A DNA stretch of 54,191 bases from Saprospira grandis DSM 2844 (GTDB taxonomy: Bacteria > Bacteroidota > Bacteroidia > Chitinophagales > Saprospiraceae). The notes below the pieces were generated by a model. That model was not told the origin of the DNA. It did no database searches and saw only the letters and a program-made list of their open reading frames with translations. The DNA is taken from the NCBI GenBank assembly GCA_945888475.1, contig CAMDAB010000007.1:1-54191 (forward strand), given 5' to 3'. Below are positions 44,491-53,167 of this stretch, in pieces (positions within the stretch are counted from its first letter, which is position 1; the number at the start of each line of letters is the position of its first letter). The position numbers were made by a program, and so were the translations under genes.

Positions 44491-44916
44491 AGGGTGAAAG
44501 GGTGAAAGAGGAAAGGGTGAAAGATTTTTTCCAAACGGCCCTCGAAAGCTTTCGGGGCCTTTGAGAAAAAACAATACCAACAGAGCGCGGTATTTTAATG
44601 CCGCAAATAGGTGAAAGATTTTTTCCAAACGGCCCTCGAATGCCCCTCCCGAAAGCTTTCGAGGAAGCTATCGGGGGGGCCTTTGAGAAAAACACCAGCA
44701 GAGGAGCGCGGTATTTTAATGCCGCAAATAGAGTAAAGTTAAGCATCGTCTTTTTGAAAGATTTTATTAAGATTGTCACCCTGTTCAATATCAGAACATT
44801 AAGCGTAAATATGATTTGCGATTTTGTGTACTAAAAATTCAATTGTAAATTTTTAATCAATTGGTTTTAATACATTTTCAAATTTTCAAATCAGCAAATT
44901 TTCAAATTCTAATTCC
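44491..44916. other. 426-bp intergenic region with tandem palindrome-bearing duplication
   Basis: It begins with GGTGAAAG words (44492-44524), then holds a direct duplication (44517-44610 and 44611-44731) and ends with AT-rich TTTTCAAAT words (44873-44912) before the zinc-ribbon gene. No gene is supported here; frames read across it on either strand are repeat-derived. Confidence 0.6.
44517..44731. repeat. Tandem direct repeat, 94-bp and 121-bp units
   Basis: Both copies start GTGAAAGATTTTTTCCAAAC and end ATGCCGCAAATAG, separated only by their junction at 44610/44611. Copy 1 contains a near-perfect long palindrome with GGCCC and GGGCC arms around CGAAAGCTTTCG. Copy 2 carries about 25 extra bases in that region, including a second palindromic core. 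Both keep the small hairpin GCGGTAT/ATGCCGC near the right end. Confidence 0.8.
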
Positions 44917-46017
44917 ATGTTATCCAACAACGAAAATGTCAAACAGAGTATCGTAAAACTGTCTTGCCCTACCTGTAGCAGTCAGTTGACTTATTCAGCC
45001 GATAAACAGAAAATAGCCTGCGGGCACTGTGGTTTCGAAAGAGATTACGATAAAGCCAATGACCTTATCAAAGAGCAGTCACTCGCGCTGGCCGAAAGTC
45101 TTAAAACCAAATATATACCCAAAGAAAGTGGTAAAAAGGTAATCGACTGTCAAGGTTGCGGTTCCAAACTGATGATTGATGAAACGGAGGTTTCTGTCCG
45201 TTGCAATTTCTGTGGTTCTGAAAAGGTGAATGAGAAGGCATATGATCAGAATATAATACAACCTCAGGCAATTGTAGCATTCAAAATTGGAAAAAAGCAG
45301 GCCGTTGACAAATTTAAAGAATGGATCAATAAAGGTTGGTTTCATCCAAACAAACTGAAACAACTTGCTGCACTTGGCGACTTGCATGGTATCTATGTTC
45401 CTTTTTGGACCTACGATTCACAAACTTATACAGAATGGTCAGGCGAAGCAGGATATTATTATTATGAGACTCAGCAGGTTTATGAAAATGGTCAATACGT
45501 AAGCAAGGAGGTTCGGAAAACCCGCTGGGAATGGAGAAATGGCTGTTTTAATGAGTTTTTCGACGATGTGCTCATTGTTGCTTCGAAAGGTTTACCCGAG
45601 AAAATTATTTCCAATATTTATCCCTACCGACTCGAAGAACTCAGTAACCATAATCCCGAACTGATGGTTGGATGGGAAGCTGAAATATACAGTTTAGATG
45701 TAAAAGAAGGCTATAATAAAGCTGAAGCTATTATGACTGACAGACTTCGCGAGCGCGCAAGAAGGGAAATTGGGGGAGATACCCACCGCAACCTGTCAAT
45801 CGATGCCGACTTTTACGAGCAGTCTTTCAAACACATTATTCTCCCGGTTTGGTTGTGTACTTATCAGTACAATGGTAAGCCTTATCAGTTTGCAGTAAAT
45901 GGTCAGACTGGTAAAATCAAAGGACAGAAACCAATTTCCGTAATCAAAATTGTATTATTGGTTATTTTTATCCTTGCTTTAATTATTGCTTTGGTAATGA
46001 TTTTCTCAAAAAATTAA
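44917..46017 (+). CDS. Membrane protein with two N-terminal zinc ribbons (366 aa)
   Basis: The first zinc ribbon is Cys17/Cys20 (CPTC) with Cys35/Cys38 (CGHC), and the second is Cys78/Cys81 (CQGC) with Cys96/Cys99 (CNFC). A large alpha/beta region follows ('YVPFWTYDSQTYTEWSGEAG', 'FNEFFDDVLIVASKG', 'LPVWLCTYQYNGKPYQFAVN'), and a single membrane helix lies at about 342-363. Relatives are often labelled TFIIB-type zinc ribbon proteins or, wrongly, PriA helicase; there is no helicase motif here. Function unknown. It leads a tight run: the PAP2 gene starts 5 nt after its stop. Confidence 0.85.
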   Translation: MLSNNENVKQSIVKLSCPTCSSQLTYSADKQKIACGHCGFERDYDKANDLIKEQSLALAESLKTKYIPKESGKKVIDCQGCGSKLMIDETEVSVRCNFCGSEKVNEKAYDQNIIQPQAIVAFKIGKKQAVDKFKEWINKGWFHPNKLKQLAALGDLHGIYVPFWTYDSQTYTEWSGEAGYYYYETQQVYENGQYVSKEVRKTRWEWRNGCFNEFFDDVLIVASKGLPEKIISNIYPYRLEELSNHNPELMVGWEAEIYSLDVKEGYNKAEAIMTDRLRERARREIGGDTHRNLSIDADFYEQSFKHIILPVWLCTYQYNGKPYQFAVNGQTGKIKGQKPISVIKIVLLVIFILALIIALVMIFSKN

Positions 46018-46021
46018 CAAT

Positions 46022-46765
46022 ATGAAGATTCTACCGCTGCTACTGATCTGCTTAGCTTTGAATTTTTATAGTCTGAAGGCTCAAAACAGTTTTGTTTCAC
46101 CTACTTATGCCTTGACTTATAAGTTTGATGTTCCACTTGCAACTGCTGGACTGGGACTAAATTTTGCCTATTTTCTGCTGGATAAAAAATCGGAGCCTTT
46201 GCAACCAAGCTTTATTGCCAGTCTAGACAGAATGCAAATAAATGCTTTTGACCGCTCGGCAGCCTATAACTGGTCTAGGCCTGCTGCATTAGGAAGTGAT
46301 GTGGTCATGTATGGAGCTATCGCTGCACCATCTCTTTTATTTCTCGATAAAAACATTAGAAAGGACTACGGCAAAGTTGGCGTTATTTGGGCACAGACAA
46401 TGGCATTGAATACAGGTTTGACCAATATTACCAAAGTATTGGTGAAAAGAACTCGCCCCTATGTTTACAACCCCAATACTCCTGAACATTACAAGCTGGA
46501 ACGCGATGCCCGTTATTCTTTTTTCTCGGGACATACGTCGGTGACGGCTTCAATGAGTTTTATGACAGCTAAAATTTTCAGCGATTATAACCCGGGTTCA
46601 AAAGCCTTACCTTATGTATGGACTACTGCTGCAATTGTGCCGGCCACTGTAGCATTTTTGCGATGGAGAGCCGGTAAACACTATGCAAGTGATGTAATCG
46701 TAGGATATCTGACAGGTGCCGCAGTAGGATTTTTAGTACCACATTTACATAAAATTATCAGATAA
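46022..46765 (+). CDS. PAP2-superfamily phosphatase (phosphatidic-acid phosphatase type)
   Basis: 247 aa with a signal peptide (ends LKA/Q) and several hydrophobic segments. The three PAP2 motifs are KVLVKRTRP (138-146), SFFSGH (166-171) and RWRAGKHYASD (214-224), with catalytic histidines 171 and 220. Such enzymes dephosphorylate lipid phosphates or undecaprenyl pyrophosphate at the membrane; the actual substrate is unknown. It is embedded between the zinc-ribbon gene (4-nt gap) and the short asparaginase-like gene (13-nt gap). Confidence 0.93.
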   Translation: MKILPLLLICLALNFYSLKAQNSFVSPTYALTYKFDVPLATAGLGLNFAYFLLDKKSEPLQPSFIASLDRMQINAFDRSAAYNWSRPAALGSDVVMYGAIAAPSLLFLDKNIRKDYGKVGVIWAQTMALNTGLTNITKVLVKRTRPYVYNPNTPEHYKLERDARYSFFSGHTSVTASMSFMTAKIFSDYNPGSKALPYVWTTAAIVPATVAFLRWRAGKHYASDVIVGYLTGAAVGFLVPHLHKIIR

Positions 46766-46778
46766 TTTTCAATCTAAT

Positions 46779-47294
46779 ATGAAAAAAAAGATATTGGCAC
46801 TCATCACCGGTGGTACCTTCGATAAAGAATACAATCTCATCTCAGGCGAACTCTTTTTTAAAGATTCACATTTGCCCGAGATGTTTATCAGAGGACGTTC
46901 CACGCTCGATATCACCGTCAGAACGTTGATGATGGTCGACAGTCTGGAAATGACCGATGATGACCGTGGAATTATACAGCACCAGTGTGAATCGGCAAAA
47001 GAAAAACATATTCTCATAACTCACGGTACCGATACCATGGTCATCACTGCCGAAATGTTAGCAAAATCGGAGGATATTTCCGACAAAACAATTGTAATTA
47101 CTGGAGCTATGATTCCCTATACTTTCGGTATGTCATCAGATGGTTTTTTTAATCTCGGCTCTGCGCTTGCCTTTGCCCAGTCGCTTCCTCCGGGTGTTTA
47201 TATAGCCATGCACGGCGAATATTTTAATTGGGATAATGTCAGAAAAAATCGTTCAACTGGCTATTTCGAAAGACTAAATCCCGATAAACAATAA
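46779..47294 (+). CDS. Short asparaginase-like protein (N-terminal domain only, 171 aa)
   Basis: It contains the N-terminal half of the L-asparaginase fold: TGGTFD (10-15), THGTDTM (81-87), TGAMIP (108-113) and SSDGFFNLGSAL (119-130). The first catalytic Thr (T12 region) and the Thr-Asp pair are kept, but the C-terminal domain of about 150 residues is absent. The frame ends with an ordinary stop, and I found no asparaginase C-domain downstream. Similar short proteins exist in databases, so it may be a stand-alone family rather than a fragment; activity is doubtful. No signal peptide. Third gene of the zinc-ribbon/PAP2 run. Confidence 0.85.
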   Translation: MKKKILALITGGTFDKEYNLISGELFFKDSHLPEMFIRGRSTLDITVRTLMMVDSLEMTDDDRGIIQHQCESAKEKHILITHGTDTMVITAEMLAKSEDISDKTIVITGAMIPYTFGMSSDGFFNLGSALAFAQSLPPGVYIAMHGEYFNWDNVRKNRSTGYFERLNPDKQ

Positions 47295-47348
47295 TTTTTT
47301 TATATAAATTCTCTCTTTATATTTTCGCCAAAAACTAACCCTGGAATT

Positions 47349-47909
47349 ATGATTTCGAATATTACCTGTTCAGGAGGTGGTCCACTCATTGCTTTGCCAT
47401 CTGAAATTGCAGCAGATTGGAGAGGTACTTTGCCGCCCATTGGAGCAAATATACCCGATGGTTGGCGTTGGGGTGATTCACCCTATATCGAATGTGACTA
47501 CGACAGAGCCTGTGGCAATATTGAAAAAATTGGCCGATTTGGATACGATTATTTTGGAGTATTGGGTGTAAACAATTCCCGCGCCTTTGTTTTTACCTGC
47601 GAGCAGGTCATATCGTTCAAGGAAAATGAAAATGGGGGAATGCTCATTGGAAATTTTCATGAATACGATAAGTTGGATCAGTTCCTGGCAACCGTGGATG
47701 ATAATAGTTGGACGCTTTATCCTGATATTTGTGAACTTAAAGAAGGAAAACTTTATATTTATGACTCGGCTTTTGAAGGTTATGCCAATGCCGAAGAGAT
47801 CAGGGCCTACGACCATGTTGTGGTTGGAAATCCGGGTCCAGGCAAATACAATGTTTATCACCAAAACACAAACGACAAGGTCGGCTTGTTAAAATTTGTC
47901 AGAATCTAA
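47349..47909 (+). CDS. Imm21-like immunity-family protein (186 aa)
   Basis: The opening 'GGPLIALPSEIAADWRGTLP' and the later 'YIECDYDRACGNI' and 'YFGVLGVNNSRAFVFTCEQV' fit my memory of the Imm21 immunity family (GGPL near the start, DYDRAC, then a Y-x-G-V/L-x-V segment). Those proteins neutralise polymorphic toxins. No toxin gene or nuclease domain is adjacent, so this would be an orphan. Soluble, no signal peptide. It lies 54 nt after the short asparaginase gene. The family call is tentative; otherwise hypothetical. Confidence 0.6.
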   Translation: MISNITCSGGGPLIALPSEIAADWRGTLPPIGANIPDGWRWGDSPYIECDYDRACGNIEKIGRFGYDYFGVLGVNNSRAFVFTCEQVISFKENENGGMLIGNFHEYDKLDQFLATVDDNSWTLYPDICELKEGKLYIYDSAFEGYANAEEIRAYDHVVVGNPGPGKYNVYHQNTNDKVGLLKFVRI

Positions 47910-47980
47910 TCAATTATTGCTTTACTTTGTTGAACTGCTAGTTAATTTTGTTTCCTTATATAAAATACTAATAATTACTT

Positions 47981-48634
47981 ATGGGTTTTCTAAGATTTTT
48001 TAATTTTCAAAGACAGATCATCCTGTTTTTCGTTTCGCTTGCTTTAACAGTTCTTCTTTGGCTGACAGTGGGTTTGGTTTGGGCATGGATGCCCTTATTG
48101 CTTGTGATTATCCTGCTCACAAAACATATACTGATAGGAACAGTAAACGGCGCTGCTCTGAAAATGCAGGAGGGCGATGCCGAAGGGGCCGATAAATTAT
48201 TGAATTATACATTCAAACCCTCATGGCTGCAATTTGGATATCATGGTATGTATTACTTTATGAAAAGTAGCATTGCTATGCAGAAAGGAGATACCAAAAA
48301 AGCAGAATCGCTTACCTATCAGGTGCTTACTATGAAAATTGCCGACGATTTTAAAGGAATGGCTTACCTGCAGCTTATTAATATTCAGGCCATGCAGTTG
48401 CAGCGAGACCCAAAAAATATGCTTATTGTCAATAAAATAAAAGAACTGTATGCTAAAACCAAAAAGCTGAACATTACCACACCACAGGTAAAAGAACAAC
48501 TCTTACAGGTAGATATGATGCTTAAAGGTGATCACGAATCGCAACGCAAAATGCAATCTTCCGGCAAAGGAGGTATGAAATCAATGATGCAACAAGGATT
48601 CATGAAAAGAAGCCCCGGCAAACGTAGAAAATAA
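47981..48634 (+). CDS. TPR-like membrane protein, paralog of the next gene (217 aa)
   Basis: Two hydrophobic segments at about 10-30 and 32-50 are followed by GTVNGAALKMQEGDAEGADK and helical, TPR-like sequence ('HGMYYFMKSSIAMQKGDTKKAESLTYQV'), ending in a very basic Lys/Arg/Met-rich tail (QQGFMKRSPGKRRK). The helical part probably faces the cytoplasm. Same layout and shared words (GTVNGA, KP.WL, YYF) as the 184-aa protein 71 bp downstream, so tandem duplication is likely. A terminator lies between them. Function unknown. Confidence 0.78.
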   Translation: MGFLRFFNFQRQIILFFVSLALTVLLWLTVGLVWAWMPLLLVIILLTKHILIGTVNGAALKMQEGDAEGADKLLNYTFKPSWLQFGYHGMYYFMKSSIAMQKGDTKKAESLTYQVLTMKIADDFKGMAYLQLINIQAMQLQRDPKNMLIVNKIKELYAKTKKLNITTPQVKEQLLQVDMMLKGDHESQRKMQSSGKGGMKSMMQQGFMKRSPGKRRK

Positions 48635-48653
48635 TATGTCATAAAACATTGGA

Positions 48654-48685
48654 AAACAGTCCGGGTACTAATTCGGGCTGTTTTT
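48654..48685 (+). terminator. Intrinsic terminator after the 217-aa gene
   Basis: AAACAGTCCG (48654-48663) pairs with CGGGCTGTTT (48674-48683) with one wobble over a 10-nt loop and runs into a T tract. It lies about 20 nt after the stop. Confidence 0.78.
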
Positions 48686-48704
48686 ATCATTTAAATAAAC
48701 ACTT

Positions 48705-49259
48705 ATGCTTTTTTCCTTGAGATTTAGAATTTTTTTCATTTTCACACTCATAGCAGGCGGTTTTGTCTCCATGATGCTGAACCTTGGTCCAGCAACAAGC
48801 ATTGGTATGTGGGTTATTGCAATTATTCTTATAGCAGGCTATCTCCTTTTTGGTACTGTAAACGGCGCTTTGTTTTTGCTCAATAGTGGCAGAGTCGATG
48901 AAGCTGAAAGTTTATTAGCACAGACCTATAAACCCGAATGGTTATTCAAAAGTCACAAAGCATATTATTTTTTTACAAAGGGCTTGATTTCTCTCTATAA
49001 AGTAAATTTAGACGATGAGAGCGAAGCCCTGTACCTTAATGAAGGTGAAGAACAGTTGTTGAAAAGCCTCGATTTCGGACTGCCTAGAAAACAGGAGCGG
49101 GCTATGGCTTATCTGAATCTGGCATCAATTGCCCTTAGAAAAGGTGATAAGCTAAAAACGCAGGAATATTATCAGGGAGTTAAAGAAAATGAAAGCGATA
49201 ATCTGCGTTTGCAAAAAAGTATCGAAGAATTGGAGGCAGCAATTCAAAGAATGAAATAG
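48705..49259 (+). CDS. TPR-like membrane protein, tandem paralog (184 aa)
   Basis: Two membrane segments (about 8-25 and 30-48), then GTVNGALFLLNSGRVDEAES, 'TYKPEWLFKSHKAYYFFTKGLISL' and TPR-like helices to a lysine end ('ERAMAYLNLASIALRKGD'). It shares order and several words with the 217-aa protein upstream but lacks its basic tail. Start at the ATG at 48705 just after the preceding terminator, so it probably has its own promoter (not identified). Function unknown. Confidence 0.78.
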   Translation: MLFSLRFRIFFIFTLIAGGFVSMMLNLGPATSIGMWVIAIILIAGYLLFGTVNGALFLLNSGRVDEAESLLAQTYKPEWLFKSHKAYYFFTKGLISLYKVNLDDESEALYLNEGEEQLLKSLDFGLPRKQERAMAYLNLASIALRKGDKLKTQEYYQGVKENESDNLRLQKSIEELEAAIQRMK

Positions 49260-49407
49260 CATTTCGAAATAAAAATAAACGGAAATTATAAAAAGTTGAT
49301 TTAGAATTATGAATTGGTATCACTTTTGACTATTTTCAACTCGAAATTACATAGCTTCTGGCTGTAATTTCCTACAAATTAGATTTCTGCCAATTCTGCC
49401 TATTAAA

Positions 49408-51294
49408 ATGAAAATTCAAAATTTTGTATTGTTATTTATTTTTATGCTTGCAATGTTTCAAACATTGTCTGCACAAAATAATGTTTATAAATACAAAATT
49501 AATCTCAACGAGCTTTCAGAAGACAGGCTTAAGGTAGAACTCAAGGTTCCTGCCGGAATACAGGCAGATCAGGTATTTTTTCATTTTCCACGTATCGTTC
49601 CCGGCACCTATGCATTACATGATTATGGCCAATTGGTTAGAGAGCTAAAAGCCTTTGATGCAAAAGGAAATTCCTTGTATGTAGACAGGGTCGACGAATC
49701 AACCTGGCGCATTTCAAAGGCAAAAAAGCTCGACAGAATTGTTTACATAGTAGATGATACCTGGGATACCAGACTTAAGGATCCTGTTTTTGAATCTGCA
49801 GGAACAAGTTTCGACGAAGGAAAGAGTTTTTTGTTGAATACACATGGGCTCTTCGGCTTTTTCAAAAATGGACTCGATTTACCCATAGAGCTCACTGTTG
49901 CTCATCCAAGCTCCATGTATGGAGCAACTTCACTTAGAAGGACTGGTTCAGACAGTGGTACAGACTATTTTACAGCAACGAATTATCGGGACCTCATCGA
50001 CAGGCCAATGATGTACGCTGTACCCGATACAATAAATTTTAAACTTGGCTACGGCGAAATTCAAATAGCTGTTTATTCTCCAAATAATAAGGTCAGTGCC
50101 AATGAAATCAAAGAGCGCATCATGCCAATACTGGACGCTCAAAACAAATATCTTGGCAGTATACTTCCTGTTGATCATTACAATTTTCTGATATACCTTT
50201 CCCCAAAAGGATTTCCTTCCGGAAACGAAAGTGCCTTAGAACATAACAATTCCGCATTATTCTGCTTTGATGAGGATTCAATTAGTGTTCTGGGAAGTAA
50301 AATGGTCGAGCTCTCAGCGCACGAATTTTTCCACATTGTAACACCTCTTCATGTTAAATCTGAAGAAATTCAATATTTTGACTACCTCGAACCTAAAATG
50401 TCGCGGCATCTTTGGTTATATGAAGGCGTTGTAGAGTACATGTCTTTCCATATGCAGGTCAAAACTGGCTTAATGAGTACATCCCAACTTTTGAATGTTT
50501 TTAGTCAAAAGCAGGATGAATCAAGATATGGCGTAAAAGAAGGGCTTTCTTTAGCTGAAATCAGCAGTTACATTCTAATTGAGCCCTATTCAAATTATTT
50601 TGAGACCTTTTATACAAAAGCCGCTCTAGCAGCAATGTGTCTCGATTTATCGCTCATTAATCATAGTAAGGGGAAGTACGATTTGCAAAGTCTGCTCAAG
50701 GATTTATCCAGTCATTTTGGCAAGGAGCAATGTTTTAAAGATGATGAGCTTTACGAGAAAATAATCGAAATAACCAGACAAAAGGATTTACTGTTATTTT
50801 TCTCGCGCCACATTGAGGGAACAGAATCGCTCAAATTTAACGAATACCTTGAACCATTTGGGTTAAAGTATAGTGAAAGTGCCTTAGTAGCTGAAATATC
50901 GCCACTTGGAGGTTTAGAAAAAGGCGTATTGAGATCAGATGGCTCGGGTAGGATGTTTATAAACAAATATGATAATTTGGATGACTTTGGCAAGAAGTCA
51001 ATAAAATTTCAGCCTGGAGATATTCTTCTTTCCTGGAATGGAATTGAAGTAAATGATAAAAACATACAGCAGGTTTTATCTGAATATCAAAAGACTGTGC
51101 GCATCTCCGATATGCTGAACGTAAAGGTGCAAAGAAGAAATAACAACAGCGGGAAATTAGAGCTCATAGCACTAGATACGAAGGTTACAACTATACCTGT
51201 GCTAAAAAAAGATGTTTTTAGCTTTGTCCCTAATCCAAGCGAAGAACAACTAAAATTAAGGCAAATCTGGTTAGGCGTTAATGAAAATAAATAA
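49408..51294 (+). CDS. M61-family metallopeptidase with C-terminal PDZ domain
   Basis: 628 aa. A signal peptide (1-22, ends LSA/Q) precedes the M61 N-terminal beta domain ('FHFPRIVPGTYALHDYG' near 62-78). The gluzincin active site is His305-Glu306-x-x-His309 in AHEFFH, with the third zinc ligand Glu339 in WLYEGVVEY. A PDZ-like domain is at about 520-600 ('KFQPGDILLSWNGIEV'). M61 peptidases (glycyl-aminopeptidase type) act on exported substrates; the PDZ suggests binding of C-termini. The gene ends 4 bp from the stop of the oppositely oriented M1 peptidase. I see no terminator between them. Confidence 0.93.
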   Translation: MKIQNFVLLFIFMLAMFQTLSAQNNVYKYKINLNELSEDRLKVELKVPAGIQADQVFFHFPRIVPGTYALHDYGQLVRELKAFDAKGNSLYVDRVDESTWRISKAKKLDRIVYIVDDTWDTRLKDPVFESAGTSFDEGKSFLLNTHGLFGFFKNGLDLPIELTVAHPSSMYGATSLRRTGSDSGTDYFTATNYRDLIDRPMMYAVPDTINFKLGYGEIQIAVYSPNNKVSANEIKERIMPILDAQNKYLGSILPVDHYNFLIYLSPKGFPSGNESALEHNNSALFCFDEDSISVLGSKMVELSAHEFFHIVTPLHVKSEEIQYFDYLEPKMSRHLWLYEGVVEYMSFHMQVKTGLMSTSQLLNVFSQKQDESRYGVKEGLSLAEISSYILIEPYSNYFETFYTKAALAAMCLDLSLINHSKGKYDLQSLLKDLSSHFGKEQCFKDDELYEKIIEITRQKDLLLFFSRHIEGTESLKFNEYLEPFGLKYSESALVAEISPLGGLEKGVLRSDGSGRMFINKYDNLDDFGKKSIKFQPGDILLSWNGIEVNDKNIQQVLSEYQKTVRISDMLNVKVQRRNNNSGKLELIALDTKVTTIPVLKKDVFSFVPNPSEEQLKLRQIWLGVNENK

Positions 51295-51298
51295 ATAA

Positions 51299-52963
51299 TT
51301 ACTGCCAGAAATATTCAGTTTTAACCCCATTATTGTTCTCAACAATTCTGTAAAGTCCATAAAGAAATTCAGGGCTTTCTCCCTTTTTTAAATTAGCATC
51401 AAATATGTTGTATTGATCGCTGCAATTCAATTTACAGATTTTACCTTTGTACTTTAAAAACACGGGCATATTGAAGTTTTTAACTGCATTTACCCATTTA
51501 TAATGTAATTGTGGCCCATTTTTACCCTCTTTTATTTCATAATACAAAATTGGCAGCTTAGATTGCTTCAGGTATTGATTGAAAAAAGACGTAAAATCTT
51601 TTCCAGTTTTTTCATTTACATGATTTATAAAATCCTCTGTAACGGCTGGTTTGGTGTTAAATTTTTTGTAAAAAGATTTTAAAATATCCCACCAAAGGCT
51701 ATCACTGTCAATTGCAGTGCGCAAGGTATGCAGCATTGCTGAGCCTTTGTAATACATATCAGAATCATTACTTTCGTAATTCACATCTTTTGGACCCAGA
51801 ATCGGATCAGTGTTTGACATGTATAAAGCGTGAAATTTAAGATACTTAATTGCGGCATTTTTACCATACTTTTCTTCCATATATACTGATTCCATATAGG
51901 TACAAAAGGTTTCATGGATCCACATTTCTGCATGGTCGACACAGCTCACACTATTGCCCCACCATTCGTGCCCAGTTTCATGTAAAATGATATAATCTTC
52001 GGGCATACCTTGTGGGTGTCTGCCCATATACCCAGGCATGAACTGATTGCCATAAGCTATACAACTCTGATGTTCCATGCCAAGATAAGGAGTTTCAACC
52101 AATGCGTAGCCATCATTCCAAAAGGGGTATTTATCCAGATATTTTTCAAAAATTCTTAATACCTCATGTGCTTCTTTAAATTGTTTTTTTGCCGCAGCAA
52201 GATTGTAGGGCAGCACATAAAAGTCCATAGGCAACTTTGAGCTATCTATTGGGGAAACAAATGTGTCTGAAAAATGTACATAATCGGCTACATTTAAAGT
52301 CACATTGTAATTATTGATAGGGTAGGAGACAAACCACTCGAATGCAGTTTTTTCCCCTTTTTTCGTTTTGCTGCGCATATTTCCATTCGAAACACAGGTA
52401 AGATCCGATGGCACAGTGCAGTTGATGCGCATACTGTCCGGCTCATCCGATAAGTGATCTTTATTAGGCCACCATAAGCTGGCACCAATTCCCTCGCATG
52501 AAACACCAAGCCATGGTTTTTCATTTTTGTCTTTGGTCCAAGTGAATCCTCCATCCCAAGGGGCATTCAAAGCTATTCTGGGAATTCCCTGATAATAAAC
52601 TCTGATACTATCTGTTATATCTTCCTCCTGCATTTCACCCAGGTCTACAAAAACTGCGTTGAATCTCCTGTGAAATTTTACACTATTGTCTTTGTGCACA
52701 ATACTGTCAATTTTCATATTTGCAAATAAGTCAATCTGTAGCATATTGAATCCACGAACAACTTTATATGTAATTGTATTGTAGCCTTTTATGTGCTTAG
52801 TTTGAAAATTGATATCAATATTTAAATCATAAAATTTTACATCATAGCAAGTTCGTTCGGGTCTTAATTGCCCACGTAAACTATCAGCAGCCGTAAATTG
52901 CGCGAAAATACTTTGCGAAAACAAAGTACATATAAGAACAAAACACAGATAGAGGTATTTCAT
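51299..52963 (-). CDS. M1-family aminopeptidase-like metallopeptidase, secreted
   Basis: 554 aa. The signal peptide is residues 1-21 (ends SIFA/Q). The M1 N-terminal domain leads to the GMEHQS substrate-binding motif (about 294-300), then HETGH (His328, Glu329, His332) and Glu351 in WIHETF, 18 residues after the second His, as in true M1 enzymes. The catalytic tyrosine region 'YYKGSAMLHTLR' follows. The usual long C-terminal HEAT domain is largely missing, a short form common in Bacteroidota. Predicted to act in the periplasm or outside on peptides. It converges with the M61 gene with a 4-bp gap. Confidence 0.94.
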   Translation of the reverse strand: MKYLYLCFVLICTLFSQSIFAQFTAADSLRGQLRPERTCYDVKFYDLNIDINFQTKHIKGYNTITYKVVRGFNMLQIDLFANMKIDSIVHKDNSVKFHRRFNAVFVDLGEMQEEDITDSIRVYYQGIPRIALNAPWDGGFTWTKDKNEKPWLGVSCEGIGASLWWPNKDHLSDEPDSMRINCTVPSDLTCVSNGNMRSKTKKGEKTAFEWFVSYPINNYNVTLNVADYVHFSDTFVSPIDSSKLPMDFYVLPYNLAAAKKQFKEAHEVLRIFEKYLDKYPFWNDGYALVETPYLGMEHQSCIAYGNQFMPGYMGRHPQGMPEDYIILHETGHEWWGNSVSCVDHAEMWIHETFCTYMESVYMEEKYGKNAAIKYLKFHALYMSNTDPILGPKDVNYESNDSDMYYKGSAMLHTLRTAIDSDSLWWDILKSFYKKFNTKPAVTEDFINHVNEKTGKDFTSFFNQYLKQSKLPILYYEIKEGKNGPQLHYKWVNAVKNFNMPVFLKYKGKICKLNCSDQYNIFDANLKKGESPEFLYGLYRIVENNNGVKTEYFWQ

Positions 52964-53040
52964 AAATGGTATTTTATATATTTTGGTAGTTTGTTTTGAT
53001 TGTTAAAACCAATTTATGATTGCTAAACGATAAATTCTAA

Positions 53041-53076
53041 AAATCAAGTCTCGCCGTTTTCGACGAGACTTGATTT
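53041..53076 (-). terminator. Strong hairpin terminator after the partial SprB-type gene
   Basis: A perfect 13-bp stem, AAATCAAGTCTCG (53041-53053) with CGAGACTTGATTT (53064-53076), has a 10-nt loop. T-rich sequence follows on both strands, so it could work in both directions. It is about 120 nt past the stop of the minus-strand gene to its right. Confidence 0.8.
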
Positions 53077-53167
53077 TTAATAAAAAGTAATTTCGTTTTA
53101 GATACTATCGGAACACTCACTTCTCTCACTAGAACACTGTTCTCTAAAAACACTTATTTCTTTCATC

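Noticed and set aside
44296-44834. Overlapping frames of 78-155 codons across the palindromic region on both strands
   Set aside because: They follow the tandem repeat and GAPDH 3' end; translations are repetitive and have no plausible start context.
44917-46017. PriA-type helicase, as relatives are sometimes labelled
   Set aside because: Only zinc ribbons and a membrane helix are present; no Walker or helicase motif.
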